64,000 nucleotides of DNA from G965200765 sp965203865 (GTDB lineage: Bacteria > Pseudomonadota > Gammaproteobacteria > Arenicellales > JAJDZL01), in contig OZ241916.1 in assembly GCA_965203865.1 (NCBI GenBank), forward strand, positions 2,666,001-2,730,000. Reading direction: 5' to 3'. Below are positions 1-8,579 of this stretch, in pieces (positions within the stretch are counted from its first letter, which is position 1; the number at the start of each line of letters is the position of its first letter). A program made the position numbers and the translations under genes. The notes beneath the pieces are model-generated. The model was not told the DNA's origin. It did not search any database and saw only the letters and a program-made list of their open reading frames with translations.

Positions 1-429
1 CCCAAAAAGAATAAAGAACAGAACCACCATTGCAATTAGTAAAAAGCCGTAAAATATTGATATTGACCAAGACACAGCAACTTTAAACACGGTGTCAATT
101 TCCTGAATATATGGTCGATAGTTCAAATCTCCCGGGACTGCCTGTTTGCCGTTCACAATGGCATCATGCAGTTTTACATAGCATCTTTCAAGTTGAAGGT
201 ACCTGGCATCCATGAACCAAAAAGCAATGATTGGTATACAACCCCCAATAGCGACTAACCAATGGGGGTCGTCAGACAGTCCGGACAATACGAAAACAGC
301 AGTAACCAAAGACACTGTCCATGTCTTCATTTGTGCACTGTTTCTTGCCATGCGAGCAATAACACCTTGAACCATTTCAAGATGCTTGTAGTCGGGTGAT
401 TTGTTTGGTTCTTTGGGTTCACTCGCCAT
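1..429 (-). CDS. small membrane protein, truncated at the window edge
   Basis: A frame of 143 codons starts at the ATG read from 429 and runs off the left edge without a stop. Three hydrophobic stretches are visible, at about residues 36-52, 57-73 and 115-141, so it is probably an inner-membrane protein with a short polar N-terminus. The N-terminal pattern YKHLEMVQGVIARMARNS followed by a tryptophan-containing helix, and the later FWFMDARYLQLER, match my memory of a widespread family of roughly 150-residue membrane proteins of unknown function. No catalytic motif is seen. No upstream partner is visible: mttB, which comes next, has the same orientation and starts about 1.6 kb further on. Confidence 0.75.
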   Translation of the reverse strand, partial: MASEPKEPNKSPDYKHLEMVQGVIARMARNSAQMKTWTVSLVTAVFVLSGLSDDPHWLVAIGGCIPIIAFWFMDARYLQLERCYVKLHDAIVNGKQAVPGDLNYRPYIQEIDTVFKVAVSWSISIFYGFLLIAMVVLFFILFG

Positions 430-471
430 GCAGGTATATTAACACAACCACCAATACTCCAATTAACCCCA

Positions 472-2010
472 TCAAAAATCTGTTGTTACACCCCCTTCGG
501 CAATTCTCCTGTCAACAAATTCATTCAACTCGTCGCGAATTGCCGGGTCAATCGGCGGTTCTTCATATTCCGCCAATAAACGTTTGTACAACTTGTTCGC
601 ATGTTCGACGGCTTGCGGCGCTCCTGCTTCGCTCCACGTTTCAAAGTTGCGCCAGTCTGAAATCATGGGAGAGTAAAAAGCGGTTCGATACCGGCTTTGA
701 GTATGGTCGGTACCAAAAAAGTGTCCTCCATGCCCAGCCTGCTTCATCGCTTCAATTGCAATCTCGTCATCATTTACACGTATCGGCTCCAGATACTCCG
801 CAACCATTTGCAGCATATCGGCATCGATAACAAACTTTTCAAACGAAGCTGTAAGACCGCCTTCCATCCACCCTGCTCCATGCAGGATGATGTGCGAGTG
901 TGCATTGACAGAACCCCATAATGAGAATACAGACTCATAGGCAGACTGCGCATCAACAGCGTTGGCGGCGTTCGCATTGGAAGACCGAAGCGGCAATTTG
1001 TACTTTCTGGCCATCTGCCCGCTTGCCAGCGCGGTTTTCATGTACTCAGGTGTTCCAAATGCCGGGGCACCGGAACGCATATCAACATTGGACGTAAATT
1101 CGCCGTAAACAAAAGGCGCACCCGGTCTTGCGGTTTGTGAAATCGCAAGACCAGCGAGAACTTCAGCGTTCTGCTGTGCAATAGCACCGGCAAGCGACAC
1201 CGGTGCCATGGCGCCGGACAGTGTGAACGGTGTCAAAACCACAATCTGGTTTCTTAGCGACATCTCAATAATGCCCTGGCACATATTCGAATCCAGTCTC
1301 AATGGAGAATTGGAATTGATGACTGTGAAAATGCTGGGTTCCCGGTCCAACTGCTCATCGTCAATGCCCCGCGCAATTTTGATAATCTCAAGGGCATCCA
1401 GATTTCTTTGCCTGCCCAGCGAATAGGCATAGAACAGCTTGTCCGTCAATAGCACAAAGTCGCGCAAGCACTCCAAATGACGAATCGCAGCATGGACATC
1501 AACGGGCTCCACAGGATATCCGCCCATCATGTGAATAATGTTCAAATGCTGCGCAAGCTTTAGAAATTTTCTAAAATCCTCTTGGTTTCCCGTTCTGCGG
1601 CCATTGTCCAAATCTGATGCGTGGGGAGCACTTCCAACCGTTGCAAAGCAAATTTGGTCGGTTCCCATTTCAAGATTGTGCCGAGAGTTTCGTGCATGTG
1701 CAATAAACGAAGATCTTGTAGATTTCAAGCACTCTTCAACCATGCCCCGGTCAAAGAACACAATGTCACTGTCACTTGAAACATCTGCTCCTGCGCTTGC
1801 GAGCCTTTTGCGCGCCTCTGGCAACATAATTTCAATGCCGACCTGCTCAAGTATGTCAAGCGAAGAACTGTGAATATACTCAACCTCGTCTTCCGACAGC
1901 GGTTCAATCGGCGGATAGCGATTTGAAACGCGTCGCCATGGAAGCTGCTCTACAGTTTCCAGTCCTTTCCCGACTCCGCGCTGATGAGTTTTTCTTGTTC
2001 TCGAAACCAT
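472..2010 (-). CDS. MttB-like (trimethylamine/betaine) methyltransferase
   Basis: A 512-residue member of the MttB superfamily, which transfers methyl groups from quaternary or tertiary amines to a corrinoid protein or other acceptor. Recognisable stretches include GGYPVEPVDVHAAIRHLECL near the middle and the Gly/Ala-rich segment LSGAMAPVSLAGAIAQQNAE. The length suits the family (about 480-510). The frame has no internal amber codon, so this is a non-pyrrolysine member, the kind linked to glycine betaine or related compounds rather than trimethylamine; the substrate is not readable from sequence. The start is the ATG at 2010. It shares its strand with the transporter and the dimethylglycine-dehydrogenase-like gene upstream, but a divergent small gene and 162 bp of spacer suggest its own promoter. 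Confidence 0.85.
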   Translation of the reverse strand: MVSRTRKTHQRGVGKGLETVEQLPWRRVSNRYPPIEPLSEDEVEYIHSSSLDILEQVGIEIMLPEARKRLASAGADVSSDSDIVFFDRGMVEECLKSTRSSFIAHARNSRHNLEMGTDQICFATVGSAPHASDLDNGRRTGNQEDFRKFLKLAQHLNIIHMMGGYPVEPVDVHAAIRHLECLRDFVLLTDKLFYAYSLGRQRNLDALEIIKIARGIDDEQLDREPSIFTVINSNSPLRLDSNMCQGIIEMSLRNQIVVLTPFTLSGAMAPVSLAGAIAQQNAEVLAGLAISQTARPGAPFVYGEFTSNVDMRSGAPAFGTPEYMKTALASGQMARKYKLPLRSSNANAANAVDAQSAYESVFSLWGSVNAHSHIILHGAGWMEGGLTASFEKFVIDADMLQMVAEYLEPIRVNDDEIAIEAMKQAGHGGHFFGTDHTQSRYRTAFYSPMISDWRNFETWSEAGAPQAVEHANKLYKRLLAEYEEPPIDPAIRDELNEFVDRRIAEGGVTTDF

Positions 2011-2172
2011 TGAATCTCAGTAGACTTGAATAATATTTAAGTGACTTTTCAGGGTGCAGAGGTCATAATAAGAGTATTCCATAATGATCTGCATAGTTTG
2101 CACTCACATTAGTCAAGCAATCATTCAGATTCTTGTGTATGATTAGAAATATATTTTTGAGACAAACTAAAA

Positions 2173-2346
2173 ATGAAACACAAATTTCTTCTTTGGATTG
2201 CGATTGGCATTTTGTTTCTTACTGCAGGAACACCCGCTGTTTTTTCTCAGGAAACACAGGCTCCGGCAACAGGAGAAACCAGTACTGGCCTGATGGTTGA
2301 TCCTGACATTGATGCGGCTGAAGACGAAGAACCGGATTGCGAGTAA
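2173..2346 (+). CDS. small secreted acidic peptide, hypothetical
   Basis: A 57-codon frame beginning ATGAAACACAAA and ending GAGTAA. The product starts MKHKFLLWIAIGILFLTAG, a clear signal peptide with basic n-region and hydrophobic core, and a plausible cleavage site near VFS-QE. The predicted mature part is about 30 residues, rich in Asp and Glu, and ends PDCE with a single cysteine. It lies divergent to the MttB-like gene and convergent with the transporter gene. No family is recognised. The signal peptide argues that it is real, though no strong ribosome-binding site is visible. Confidence 0.55.
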   Translation: MKHKFLLWIAIGILFLTAGTPAVFSQETQAPATGETSTGLMVDPDIDAAEDEEPDCE

Positions 2347-2370
2347 TACAACAAGCCTGAATTTCAAGCG

Positions 2371-3639
2371 TTAGCTTGCTTCGCTTTCTGCCCTTCCCTT
2401 GGGATTCGGAACGAAATACAAAAACAATCCACCCAGTAAAAACAGCACGATTACCGAGAGAATTGAATTTCTCGGTCCCATTGCCATTGCCGTCCATCCC
2501 ACGAGAAACGGACCAATGATTGCCGCAGACTTGCCGATCATATTGAAAAATCCAAAATACTCTCCTGCCCGGCCAGCGGGAATCATTTGTCCGTACATGG
2601 ACCGGCTCAGTGCTTGAATCCCGCCAATTACCAATCCAACCAAAGCGGCCAGCAGAAAAAACTCTTTTCCAGTGGTCATAAAGTATGCCCAGACCGTCGC
2701 AACGGTATACACAAGTATGCCGATATATATTCCGGTTTTCGGCCCGAAGCGCTGACCCACTTTTCCGAAAATAATCGCTGCTGGAAATCCGATAAACTGA
2801 ACTAGCAGCAAAGCGGTGATGAGATCGTTGGAATCAAGTCCTATGGACAATCCGTAGTCAACCGACATTCGAAAAACTGTATCAACTCCGTCAATATAGA
2901 ACCAGTAGGCAAACAAAAACAAAATAATCAATCTGTTCTTGCGAATTTCCCTGAAAGTTTGGCCAAGCTGCCGAAAACCGCCAGTTATCGCATTCAGACC
3001 GGATGTTTTTTCAGGTTTCTTTTCCTCTACGAACAGCAAAATTGGAATTGAAAATGCCGCCCACCAAACGGCAACCATTACAAAACTGATTCGAACTGCC
3101 TGACCCGCATCTGCCAGTCCAAACACTTCCGGCTGGAGCACCATAAAGACATTGACCGCAAACAGTACGCCCCCGCCCAGATACCCCAGCGCAAATCCAA
3201 GCCCCGAAACCATGTGAATTCTGTCTTCGGTTGGAGCAACATCAAGCAAAAGCGCATCGTAGAAAACATTGCCGCCTGAAAAGCCTAATGAACCGACTAC
3301 AAATAAAATCACTGCGAACATCCAGTTGCCTTGTGCAACCAGAAACAGCCCTGCTGTTGACAGCAAGCCGACATAGGCAAATACAAACAGGAGTTTTTTC
3401 TTCAACCCGGCATTGTCTGCGATAGCACCTAGAATCGGCGCAAGAACCAGAATAATCAGACTGGCAATTGAAGTACCAACTCCAAGTCGAAATGTGGTAG
3501 CTCCGCTTGCTTCTCCTACAGACCAGTATTCGCGAAAAAATATCGGAAAAAATCCGGCTATAACGGTAGTTGCAAATGCAGAATTTGCCCAGTCATACAG
3601 TGCCCAGGAAACTGTTTGCTTATCGAAAAATTTACGCAT
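2371..3639 (-). CDS. MFS transporter, UMF1 family
   Basis: A 422-residue polytopic membrane protein. The N-terminus FDKQTVSWALYDWANSAFAT is diagnostic of the UMF1 (Atg22-like) branch of the major facilitator superfamily; about twelve hydrophobic segments follow. Substrates of bacterial UMF1 proteins are generally unassigned. The start is the ATG at 3639, 12 bp after the stop of the dimethylglycine/sarcosine-dehydrogenase-like gene, so the two are almost certainly co-transcribed. A role in moving a methylated amine, amino acid or breakdown product is inferred from this context only. Confidence 0.88.
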   Translation of the reverse strand: MRKFFDKQTVSWALYDWANSAFATTVIAGFFPIFFREYWSVGEASGATTFRLGVGTSIASLIILVLAPILGAIADNAGLKKKLLFVFAYVGLLSTAGLFLVAQGNWMFAVILFVVGSLGFSGGNVFYDALLLDVAPTEDRIHMVSGLGFALGYLGGGVLFAVNVFMVLQPEVFGLADAGQAVRISFVMVAVWWAAFSIPILLFVEEKKPEKTSGLNAITGGFRQLGQTFREIRKNRLIILFLFAYWFYIDGVDTVFRMSVDYGLSIGLDSNDLITALLLVQFIGFPAAIIFGKVGQRFGPKTGIYIGILVYTVATVWAYFMTTGKEFFLLAALVGLVIGGIQALSRSMYGQMIPAGRAGEYFGFFNMIGKSAAIIGPFLVGWTAMAMGPRNSILSVIVLFLLGGLFLYFVPNPKGRAESEAS

Positions 3640-3651
3640 GGCTTTCTACTC

Positions 3652-6066
3652 CTACATTCTCATACGCTGCCCGGCAGAATCATAAGGCGGCTCAGGTAAT
3701 TCCCTGGCTTCGTATGGGTCACCTGCAACATGTACAGTAAGTATACCTTTTCCTTGTAAAACTTTTCTGTCAACATAAGCCATTCCCAGGCTTTTTTCGA
3801 CGCGATAGCCATAAGCCCCGGATGTGATGAAGCCCGCTAGCTCGTCATCCGAAAACACCGGTTCGAACCCATGCACATCAGCATCAATGCTTTTTATCTC
3901 CAGAAGGACAAGTTTTCGCTCCAGCGGATGGTCTCGTTCTCTCAGTGCCGCATCCCGACCAATAAAACTGGGCTTGTTGTAGTCGATAAAGCGATCCAAC
4001 CCGGACATGCCTGCAGTATACGCGGATGTATATTCACTGGCCCACGCACCATAGGACTTTTCCAACCTCAAACTGGTCATGGCGCGAAATCCAAACTGCT
4101 TTATTCCAAACTCCCTTCCAGCTTCAAGAACAGCATGATGAAGCTGCTCATGATTTGAAGCTGAAACATTGATTTCATATCCAAGTTCACCGGTAACCGC
4201 GACTCTGGCAACAATCGCACTGGCAAATCCAAGGTCAAACCGGCGATTATTCATGAATCGAAAATTGTTGCTTGAAACGTCATCTTGAACCAGTTTGGCG
4301 AGTACGTTTCGAGAATTCGGGCCAGTAATTGCAATTCCGGTCCATTTTCCAGAAATGTTCTCTACCGCTACTCCGTGCTTCGGCAACTTGTCCTTGAACC
4401 ATCGCATATGCCAGTTTTGAAGATAGTACGACCCCATGAGCCAGAACCTGTCTTCTGTCAGTCTCATTGCAGTCAAATCACCCGCCAGCCTGCCCCGGGG
4501 AGTGAGCATTGGAGCCAGTCGCATACCTCCAACCCGCGGCAACCGGCATGCCAGTAGTTCATTCAACCACCGCTCCGAATCAGGCCCCGAAATTTCGTAG
4601 CGAGAAAATCCTGTGGTATCAACAGCACCAGCATTGTCGCGTACCGCCTTGGCTTCAGCACCAATTAAATGAAACGCATTCGAGCGATACAGCGTCGGTG
4701 TTTCAACAAAGTTTTTTTCGCTTGTAAAAAACAAAGGAACTTCAAGTCCGTAAATGCAACCAAACTGAGCACCTTGTTTTTGCATGGCATCGTGGGCTGG
4801 AGAACAATTCAGCGGACGTCCCGCAGGAAGTTCTTCGTTCGGATAAGTCATTACGAAGCGGCGCATATAGAACTGTCGCGTTAAATCCTTCAAATATTGA
4901 TCATCACTTGCATAGCTGCCGTATCGGGCGACATCCATGCCAAATACATCTGCTTCCGGTTCGCCTTCCACCATCCATTGAGCCAATGCAAGACCAACAC
5001 CGCCGCCTTGGCTAAATCCTGCCATGACACCGCACGCAACCCAGAAATTACGTAGCCCGGGCACCGGGCCTACAAGAGGATTGCCATCGGGAGTGAAGGT
5101 AAATGCTCCGTTCACCCAGCGACGAATCCCAACTTCCTGAAGAACCGGAAATCGTTTGAAAGCATTGTTCAATTCCGGTGAAATTCGATCAAGATCTTCA
5201 GGAATCAGTTCCATGCCGTAGTCCCAAGGTGCTCCTTCAACATGCCAATGCTTGGGGTTTAGTTCATAGACACCAAGCAAGACTCCCTTTCCCTCTTGTC
5301 TGAGATAGGTATAACCTTCCAAATCTACGATACCAGGTATTCTGCCTGTATTTCCCCCCAGTTCGGGAATATCTTCAGTCACCAGATAATGGTGTTCCAT
5401 TGGTGTTACCGGAAGATTTACACCGGCCATCATGCCAACCTTGCGCGCCCACAAGCCTCCTGCATTGACTACATGCTCCGCGACAATTGTCCCCTGTTCC
5501 GTAACGACTTCCCAGACACCTTCTTCACGATAGTTCAGGTCAAGAACCTGATTTCTAAGAATCAGGTCAGCTCCTGTTTTTTGCGCGGCTTTTACATATG
5601 CAACTGTCGTTCCGTGAGGATCCATATAACCCTCCTGACTGTCCAGCATGCCACCGACAATACCATCAGTATTGACAATGGGACAAATATCCCGAATTTC
5701 GCCTGGAGACAATAAATGTGTCTCGATACCCATAGTCAAAAATACCGAGCGCGTATGCTTCAGGTATTCCCATCGTTCGGCATTTCCCGCAATACTGATG
5801 CTCCCGTTCATGAATACGCCAACATCCTGCCCACTTTCGCGTTGAAGCTGCTCGTAAAGACTAATGGTGTAGGCCTGCAGGCTGGAAATATTGATATCAT
5901 TGTTCAGTGCATGAAATCCGGCGGCGGCATGCCAGGTTGAGCCAGCTGTAAGTTCCTTTCTCTCAATCAATGCAATATCGGTCCAGCCCTGCTTTGCAAT
6001 GTGATAGAGCACACTTGCCCCGACAACTCCTCCACCAATTACGACGACTCTATATTGATCTTTCAT
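3652..6066 (-). CDS. FAD-dependent dimethylglycine/sarcosine dehydrogenase-like protein with GcvT domain
   Basis: An 804-residue two-part enzyme. Residues about 5-400 form a DAO-type FAD oxidoreductase with the dinucleotide motif VVVIGGGVVGASVLYHIAKQ at the N-terminus. Residues about 420-800 form a GcvT-like folate-binding domain (GELGYEINVSASNHEQLHHA; MTSLRLEKSYGAW), which in this family passes the released one-carbon unit to tetrahydrofolate. Family members oxidatively demethylate dimethylglycine, sarcosine or similar N-methyl amines. Together with the MttB-like methyltransferase and the UMF1 transporter this suggests betaine or methylated-amine catabolism. The exact substrate is not readable. 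Confidence 0.9.
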   Translation of the reverse strand: MKDQYRVVVIGGGVVGASVLYHIAKQGWTDIALIERKELTAGSTWHAAAGFHALNNDINISSLQAYTISLYEQLQRESGQDVGVFMNGSISIAGNAERWEYLKHTRSVFLTMGIETHLLSPGEIRDICPIVNTDGIVGGMLDSQEGYMDPHGTTVAYVKAAQKTGADLILRNQVLDLNYREEGVWEVVTEQGTIVAEHVVNAGGLWARKVGMMAGVNLPVTPMEHHYLVTEDIPELGGNTGRIPGIVDLEGYTYLRQEGKGVLLGVYELNPKHWHVEGAPWDYGMELIPEDLDRISPELNNAFKRFPVLQEVGIRRWVNGAFTFTPDGNPLVGPVPGLRNFWVACGVMAGFSQGGGVGLALAQWMVEGEPEADVFGMDVARYGSYASDDQYLKDLTRQFYMRRFVMTYPNEELPAGRPLNCSPAHDAMQKQGAQFGCIYGLEVPLFFTSEKNFVETPTLYRSNAFHLIGAEAKAVRDNAGAVDTTGFSRYEISGPDSERWLNELLACRLPRVGGMRLAPMLTPRGRLAGDLTAMRLTEDRFWLMGSYYLQNWHMRWFKDKLPKHGVAVENISGKWTGIAITGPNSRNVLAKLVQDDVSSNNFRFMNNRRFDLGFASAIVARVAVTGELGYEINVSASNHEQLHHAVLEAGREFGIKQFGFRAMTSLRLEKSYGAWASEYTSAYTAGMSGLDRFIDYNKPSFIGRDAALRERDHPLERKLVLLEIKSIDADVHGFEPVFSDDELAGFITSGAYGYRVEKSLGMAYVDRKVLQGKGILTVHVAGDPYEARELPEPPYDSAGQRMRM

Positions 6067-6248
6067 TTACAATTTCCCAAGACATCAAAATCCCGATCAT
6101 TCAGAATTAAAAGGCTTTATTATTGTCGAAATTCGTATTGCTTTTGGTAAAAAATTCGCAATTGCTGTGATTTATCTTCATGCAATTAAATTTTGCTTCA
6201 TAGGTTGTGCCAACAGTAACAAAATCTTGTTGAACAGGGTAAATTTCA

Positions 6249-7016
6249 ATGCGCATCGTTTCAACAACCTGCTCTAACACCGAAATCGTCTGTGCACTCG
6301 GTTGCGAACAACAGCTTGTCGGTGTCGACAATCATTCAGACCATCCCGAAGAAGTCGTAAAGAACCTTCCCAGGGTGGGGCCAGATCTTGGTGCCGACCC
6401 GGAAAAAATTTCGGCACTGAAGCCAGACATCGTGCTGGCATCGCTCACAGTTCCAGGTCATGAAAAAGTTGTGCAGTCAATCGATGATGCGGGCTTGCGC
6501 TATTTCGCACCCGAACCCACCTGCCTTGAAGATGTTTACCAAAATATTATCGATATCGGAGAATTATTGGAAGTGCCTGAACGAGCAGAAAGCATTGTTC
6601 AGGGAATGAAGGATGCGATTCAGCCGACCTTGGATACAGCAGGCAAAAGTTTGTTGATTCAATGGTGGCCGAAGCCGGTAATCGCACCGGGCAAACTGTC
6701 TTGGGTAAACGATCTGGCATGCGCCGCTGGACTGATCAATCCGATTGGCGAACGCGATGTAAAAAGCACGCCTTTAAGTGATGACGAAGTTCGAGAAATC
6801 AATCCAGATGCAGTGGCAATTTCATGGTGCGGAGTGCGCTACGAAAAGTATCGACCCGATGTTGTTTACCGCAACCCAGCCTGGCAGAATGCAAATTTTG
6901 TCAAGAATCGAAAGGTTTTCTGTATTTCAGAAGCATATCTTGGACGCCCCTCGCCCCGACTGGTCAAGGGATACAAAGCGTTAAAAGAGTTGGCGACTGA
7001 ACTTGCAAATGATTGA
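6249..7016 (+). CDS. BtuF-like (PF01497) periplasmic-binding-fold protein without signal peptide
   Basis: A 255-residue protein with the helical-backbone metal-receptor fold of BtuF/FepB-type binding proteins: MRIVSTTCSNTEIVCALG at the N-terminus, then VGVDNHSDHPEEV and ISALKPDIVLASL. It has no signal peptide, so it is probably cytoplasmic, like the proteins usually labelled cobalamin-binding. No permease or ATPase is adjacent. Its 3' third (from 6696) belongs to a direct repeat whose other copy, at 9932-10189, is a decayed fragment; this copy remains intact. Binding of cobalamin or another metal chelate is a family-level inference. Confidence 0.8.
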   Translation: MRIVSTTCSNTEIVCALGCEQQLVGVDNHSDHPEEVVKNLPRVGPDLGADPEKISALKPDIVLASLTVPGHEKVVQSIDDAGLRYFAPEPTCLEDVYQNIIDIGELLEVPERAESIVQGMKDAIQPTLDTAGKSLLIQWWPKPVIAPGKLSWVNDLACAAGLINPIGERDVKSTPLSDDEVREINPDAVAISWCGVRYEKYRPDVVYRNPAWQNANFVKNRKVFCISEAYLGRPSPRLVKGYKALKELATELAND

Positions 7017-7271
7017 AGCTTACAGAATCTGCCAGACTGTATTAATGAGGTACTCCTCAATCTCACAACAAAGTTAATGCGAGATAGCCATTTTAGCCAC
7101 CAAATTTCATGTAAAGAATTATTTCAGAGTATGAGGACTTGTCACGTTCGGTTCAATTTAATACCGGCCTCTTGAATGAATTCACAATCTCCAAATTGGA
7201 AAACTTGGCAATTTCTGGATACAAATTGTGCTTGTCATTCGCAACTACGAAAACATGGGCAGTTTTTGAGC
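6696..7271. repeat. left copy of ~600-bp direct repeat flanking the R-M pair
   Basis: Nearly identical to 9932-10468. Homology begins at ctgtcttgg in the BtuF-like gene, covers its 3' end and the downstream spacer, and ends at gtttttgagca inside a methyltransferase relic. Relative to the right copy, the left lacks about 24 bp just before that end. The right copy lacks 63 bp of gene sequence, so both would be about 600 bp if restored. Everything between the copies is the restriction and modification genes plus short spacers, as expected for insertion with long target duplication. Confidence 0.9.
7093..7271 (-). pseudogene. C-terminal fragment of a DNA methyltransferase (left-repeat copy)
   Basis: Read on the minus strand the fragment encodes the tail of the methyltransferase relic that is longer at 10266-10753: segments matching IAKFSNLEIVNSFKRPVLN, then a TGA at 7153-7155, then TERDKSSYSEIILYMKFGG and a TAA. 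Family members usually read PVLNRTERD here, so TGA replaces an arginine codon (CGA to TGA is one change). The same stop occurs in the right copy, so the gene was already dead when the segment was duplicated. Confidence 0.7.
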
Positions 7272-7395
7272 AACTTTTCTGTCAACTCAGATTCAAATTC
7301 AATGATATTGCTGTCTGCACAAAAATTTGCCAGTGCAAGTTAACATGACCAATTTCTTTGCACAAGGCAATTAATTCATATCTTCCAAGTTTGGC

Positions 7396-7416
7396 ATAGG
7401 TATGAACACCTATAAT
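7396..7416 (+). promoter_or_regulatory. putative promoter/operator of the restriction gene
   Basis: A perfect inverted repeat, ATAGGT at 7396-7401 and ACCTAT at 7408-7413 with a 6-nt spacer, overlaps a TATAAT hexamer at 7411-7416. It lies 20 bp upstream of the first start codon of the restriction gene, where a regulator would control transcription. A TTGGCA at 7391 is a weak -35 with short spacing. No candidate regulator gene is identified, and the palindrome was not found upstream of the methylase. Confidence 0.4.
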
Positions 7417-7436
7417 TTAGAAACATCGCCAATATA

Positions 7437-8351
7437 ATGGGGTTTACAATGAATACAAATGATGTACTTACCTCAGCATCAATCTATCTTGAAGACTTGA
7501 CCGGGCACACCTTTGATATCTTGACGATATCCAACCCCAAAAAAGCAAGCTCAGCTGCTAATTTAGCAAGAGTCATATCAAAACTTTCTCCATTTTTGGG
7601 AAATATGATTGAATTTAAAACTGTAGATTTTCTCAATGACCAGCCACAATTTGAATCTTTTGGAAAGTGGGTGAGACAAGATCCTAGCTTTCCAGATACT
7701 ATATTTCAAGGGTCAATCAACCCTGTACCAGGTATTGAAATAAAGACCTGGTTCCCACTGTCTACGGAAATTACCGCACGTTTCAAAGATAGTCAGAGGT
7801 ACTTCACACAAAATCACACCTACGTTTGCATGTTGGCTTGGTTGCCAGATTGTATGATATTCGGCAAACCTCAAATTATTGATGTTTGTTTTGTGTCTTG
7901 CCAATCAATTGCCAAAGCACGAGATAACCACTACCATAATCCACCAAGTTATCTCGTAATTGAACCGGAAGATACAAAAGGAAGAACAACCAACCTTAGA
8001 CAAACTAGTACGAATGGTTACAAATTTCAAGGAAATGCCACAGAATTTGCAGAAGCAGAGAGTTTATTGAGTAGCTGGGGCGAAGATGCAAAAATTTATA
8101 AACCAAGCATTGAATACAAAAATCAAATTAAAGAGTTGCTTGCAAGATTCCCTTATCGTCTGGATACAAATTTTGCCAAGTTAGACCGTATTCAGCACAA
8201 AGATATTGAACAATTTAAAAGTAGAGTGCTAAAGCATAGGCTACTAGGAAAGCAGATTAAAGAATGGCACAATTTGATGTATAAGGGCTCTGAATCTGCC
8301 AAGCAGCAGACATTTGAAGCAATAATTAAAAACGCCTCTACTTATAGATAA
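7437..8351 (+). CDS. type II restriction endonuclease (PD-(D/E)xK), putative
   Basis: A 304-residue soluble protein. The core FPDTIFQG followed ten or so residues later by GIEIKTWFPL reads as a PD...ExK nuclease active site at about residues 85-105. The following TEITARFKDSQ is the kind of segment I recall from type II enzymes. It sits convergent with a DNA methyltransferase and both are enclosed by a long direct repeat, which supports a cognate pair. Two starts are possible: ATG 7437 or ATG 7449; the second has GGGGT four bases upstream and gives MNTNDVL. The recognition sequence cannot be deduced. Confidence 0.75.
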   Translation: MGFTMNTNDVLTSASIYLEDLTGHTFDILTISNPKKASSAANLARVISKLSPFLGNMIEFKTVDFLNDQPQFESFGKWVRQDPSFPDTIFQGSINPVPGIEIKTWFPLSTEITARFKDSQRYFTQNHTYVCMLAWLPDCMIFGKPQIIDVCFVSCQSIAKARDNHYHNPPSYLVIEPEDTKGRTTNLRQTSTNGYKFQGNATEFAEAESLLSSWGEDAKIYKPSIEYKNQIKELLARFPYRLDTNFAKLDRIQHKDIEQFKSRVLKHRLLGKQIKEWHNLMYKGSESAKQQTFEAIIKNASTYR

Positions 8352-8579
8352 TCACCATGACAGGTTCCGACGATGTAACACTTTAAGATTACCTTCTTCT
8401 CGCTCTTGGCACCGCAACCAAGTGTACCTGTTGACGGCCGTCATGCAGGTCGCTGCAAACCAATCGGGCAACGGAATTTGATTATGGTCAAAAAATGGTG
8501 CCAGCGTTTGCACACCACCTCAATTAGGCGCTTTTCCTAGATTGATATTCGTTTTGCCAGCTGAAACAATCAAATAATT

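Noticed and set aside
8352..8579. Spacer between restriction and methylase genes as a possible controller gene
   Set aside because: No frame with start signal or helix-turn-helix pattern was found on either strand.
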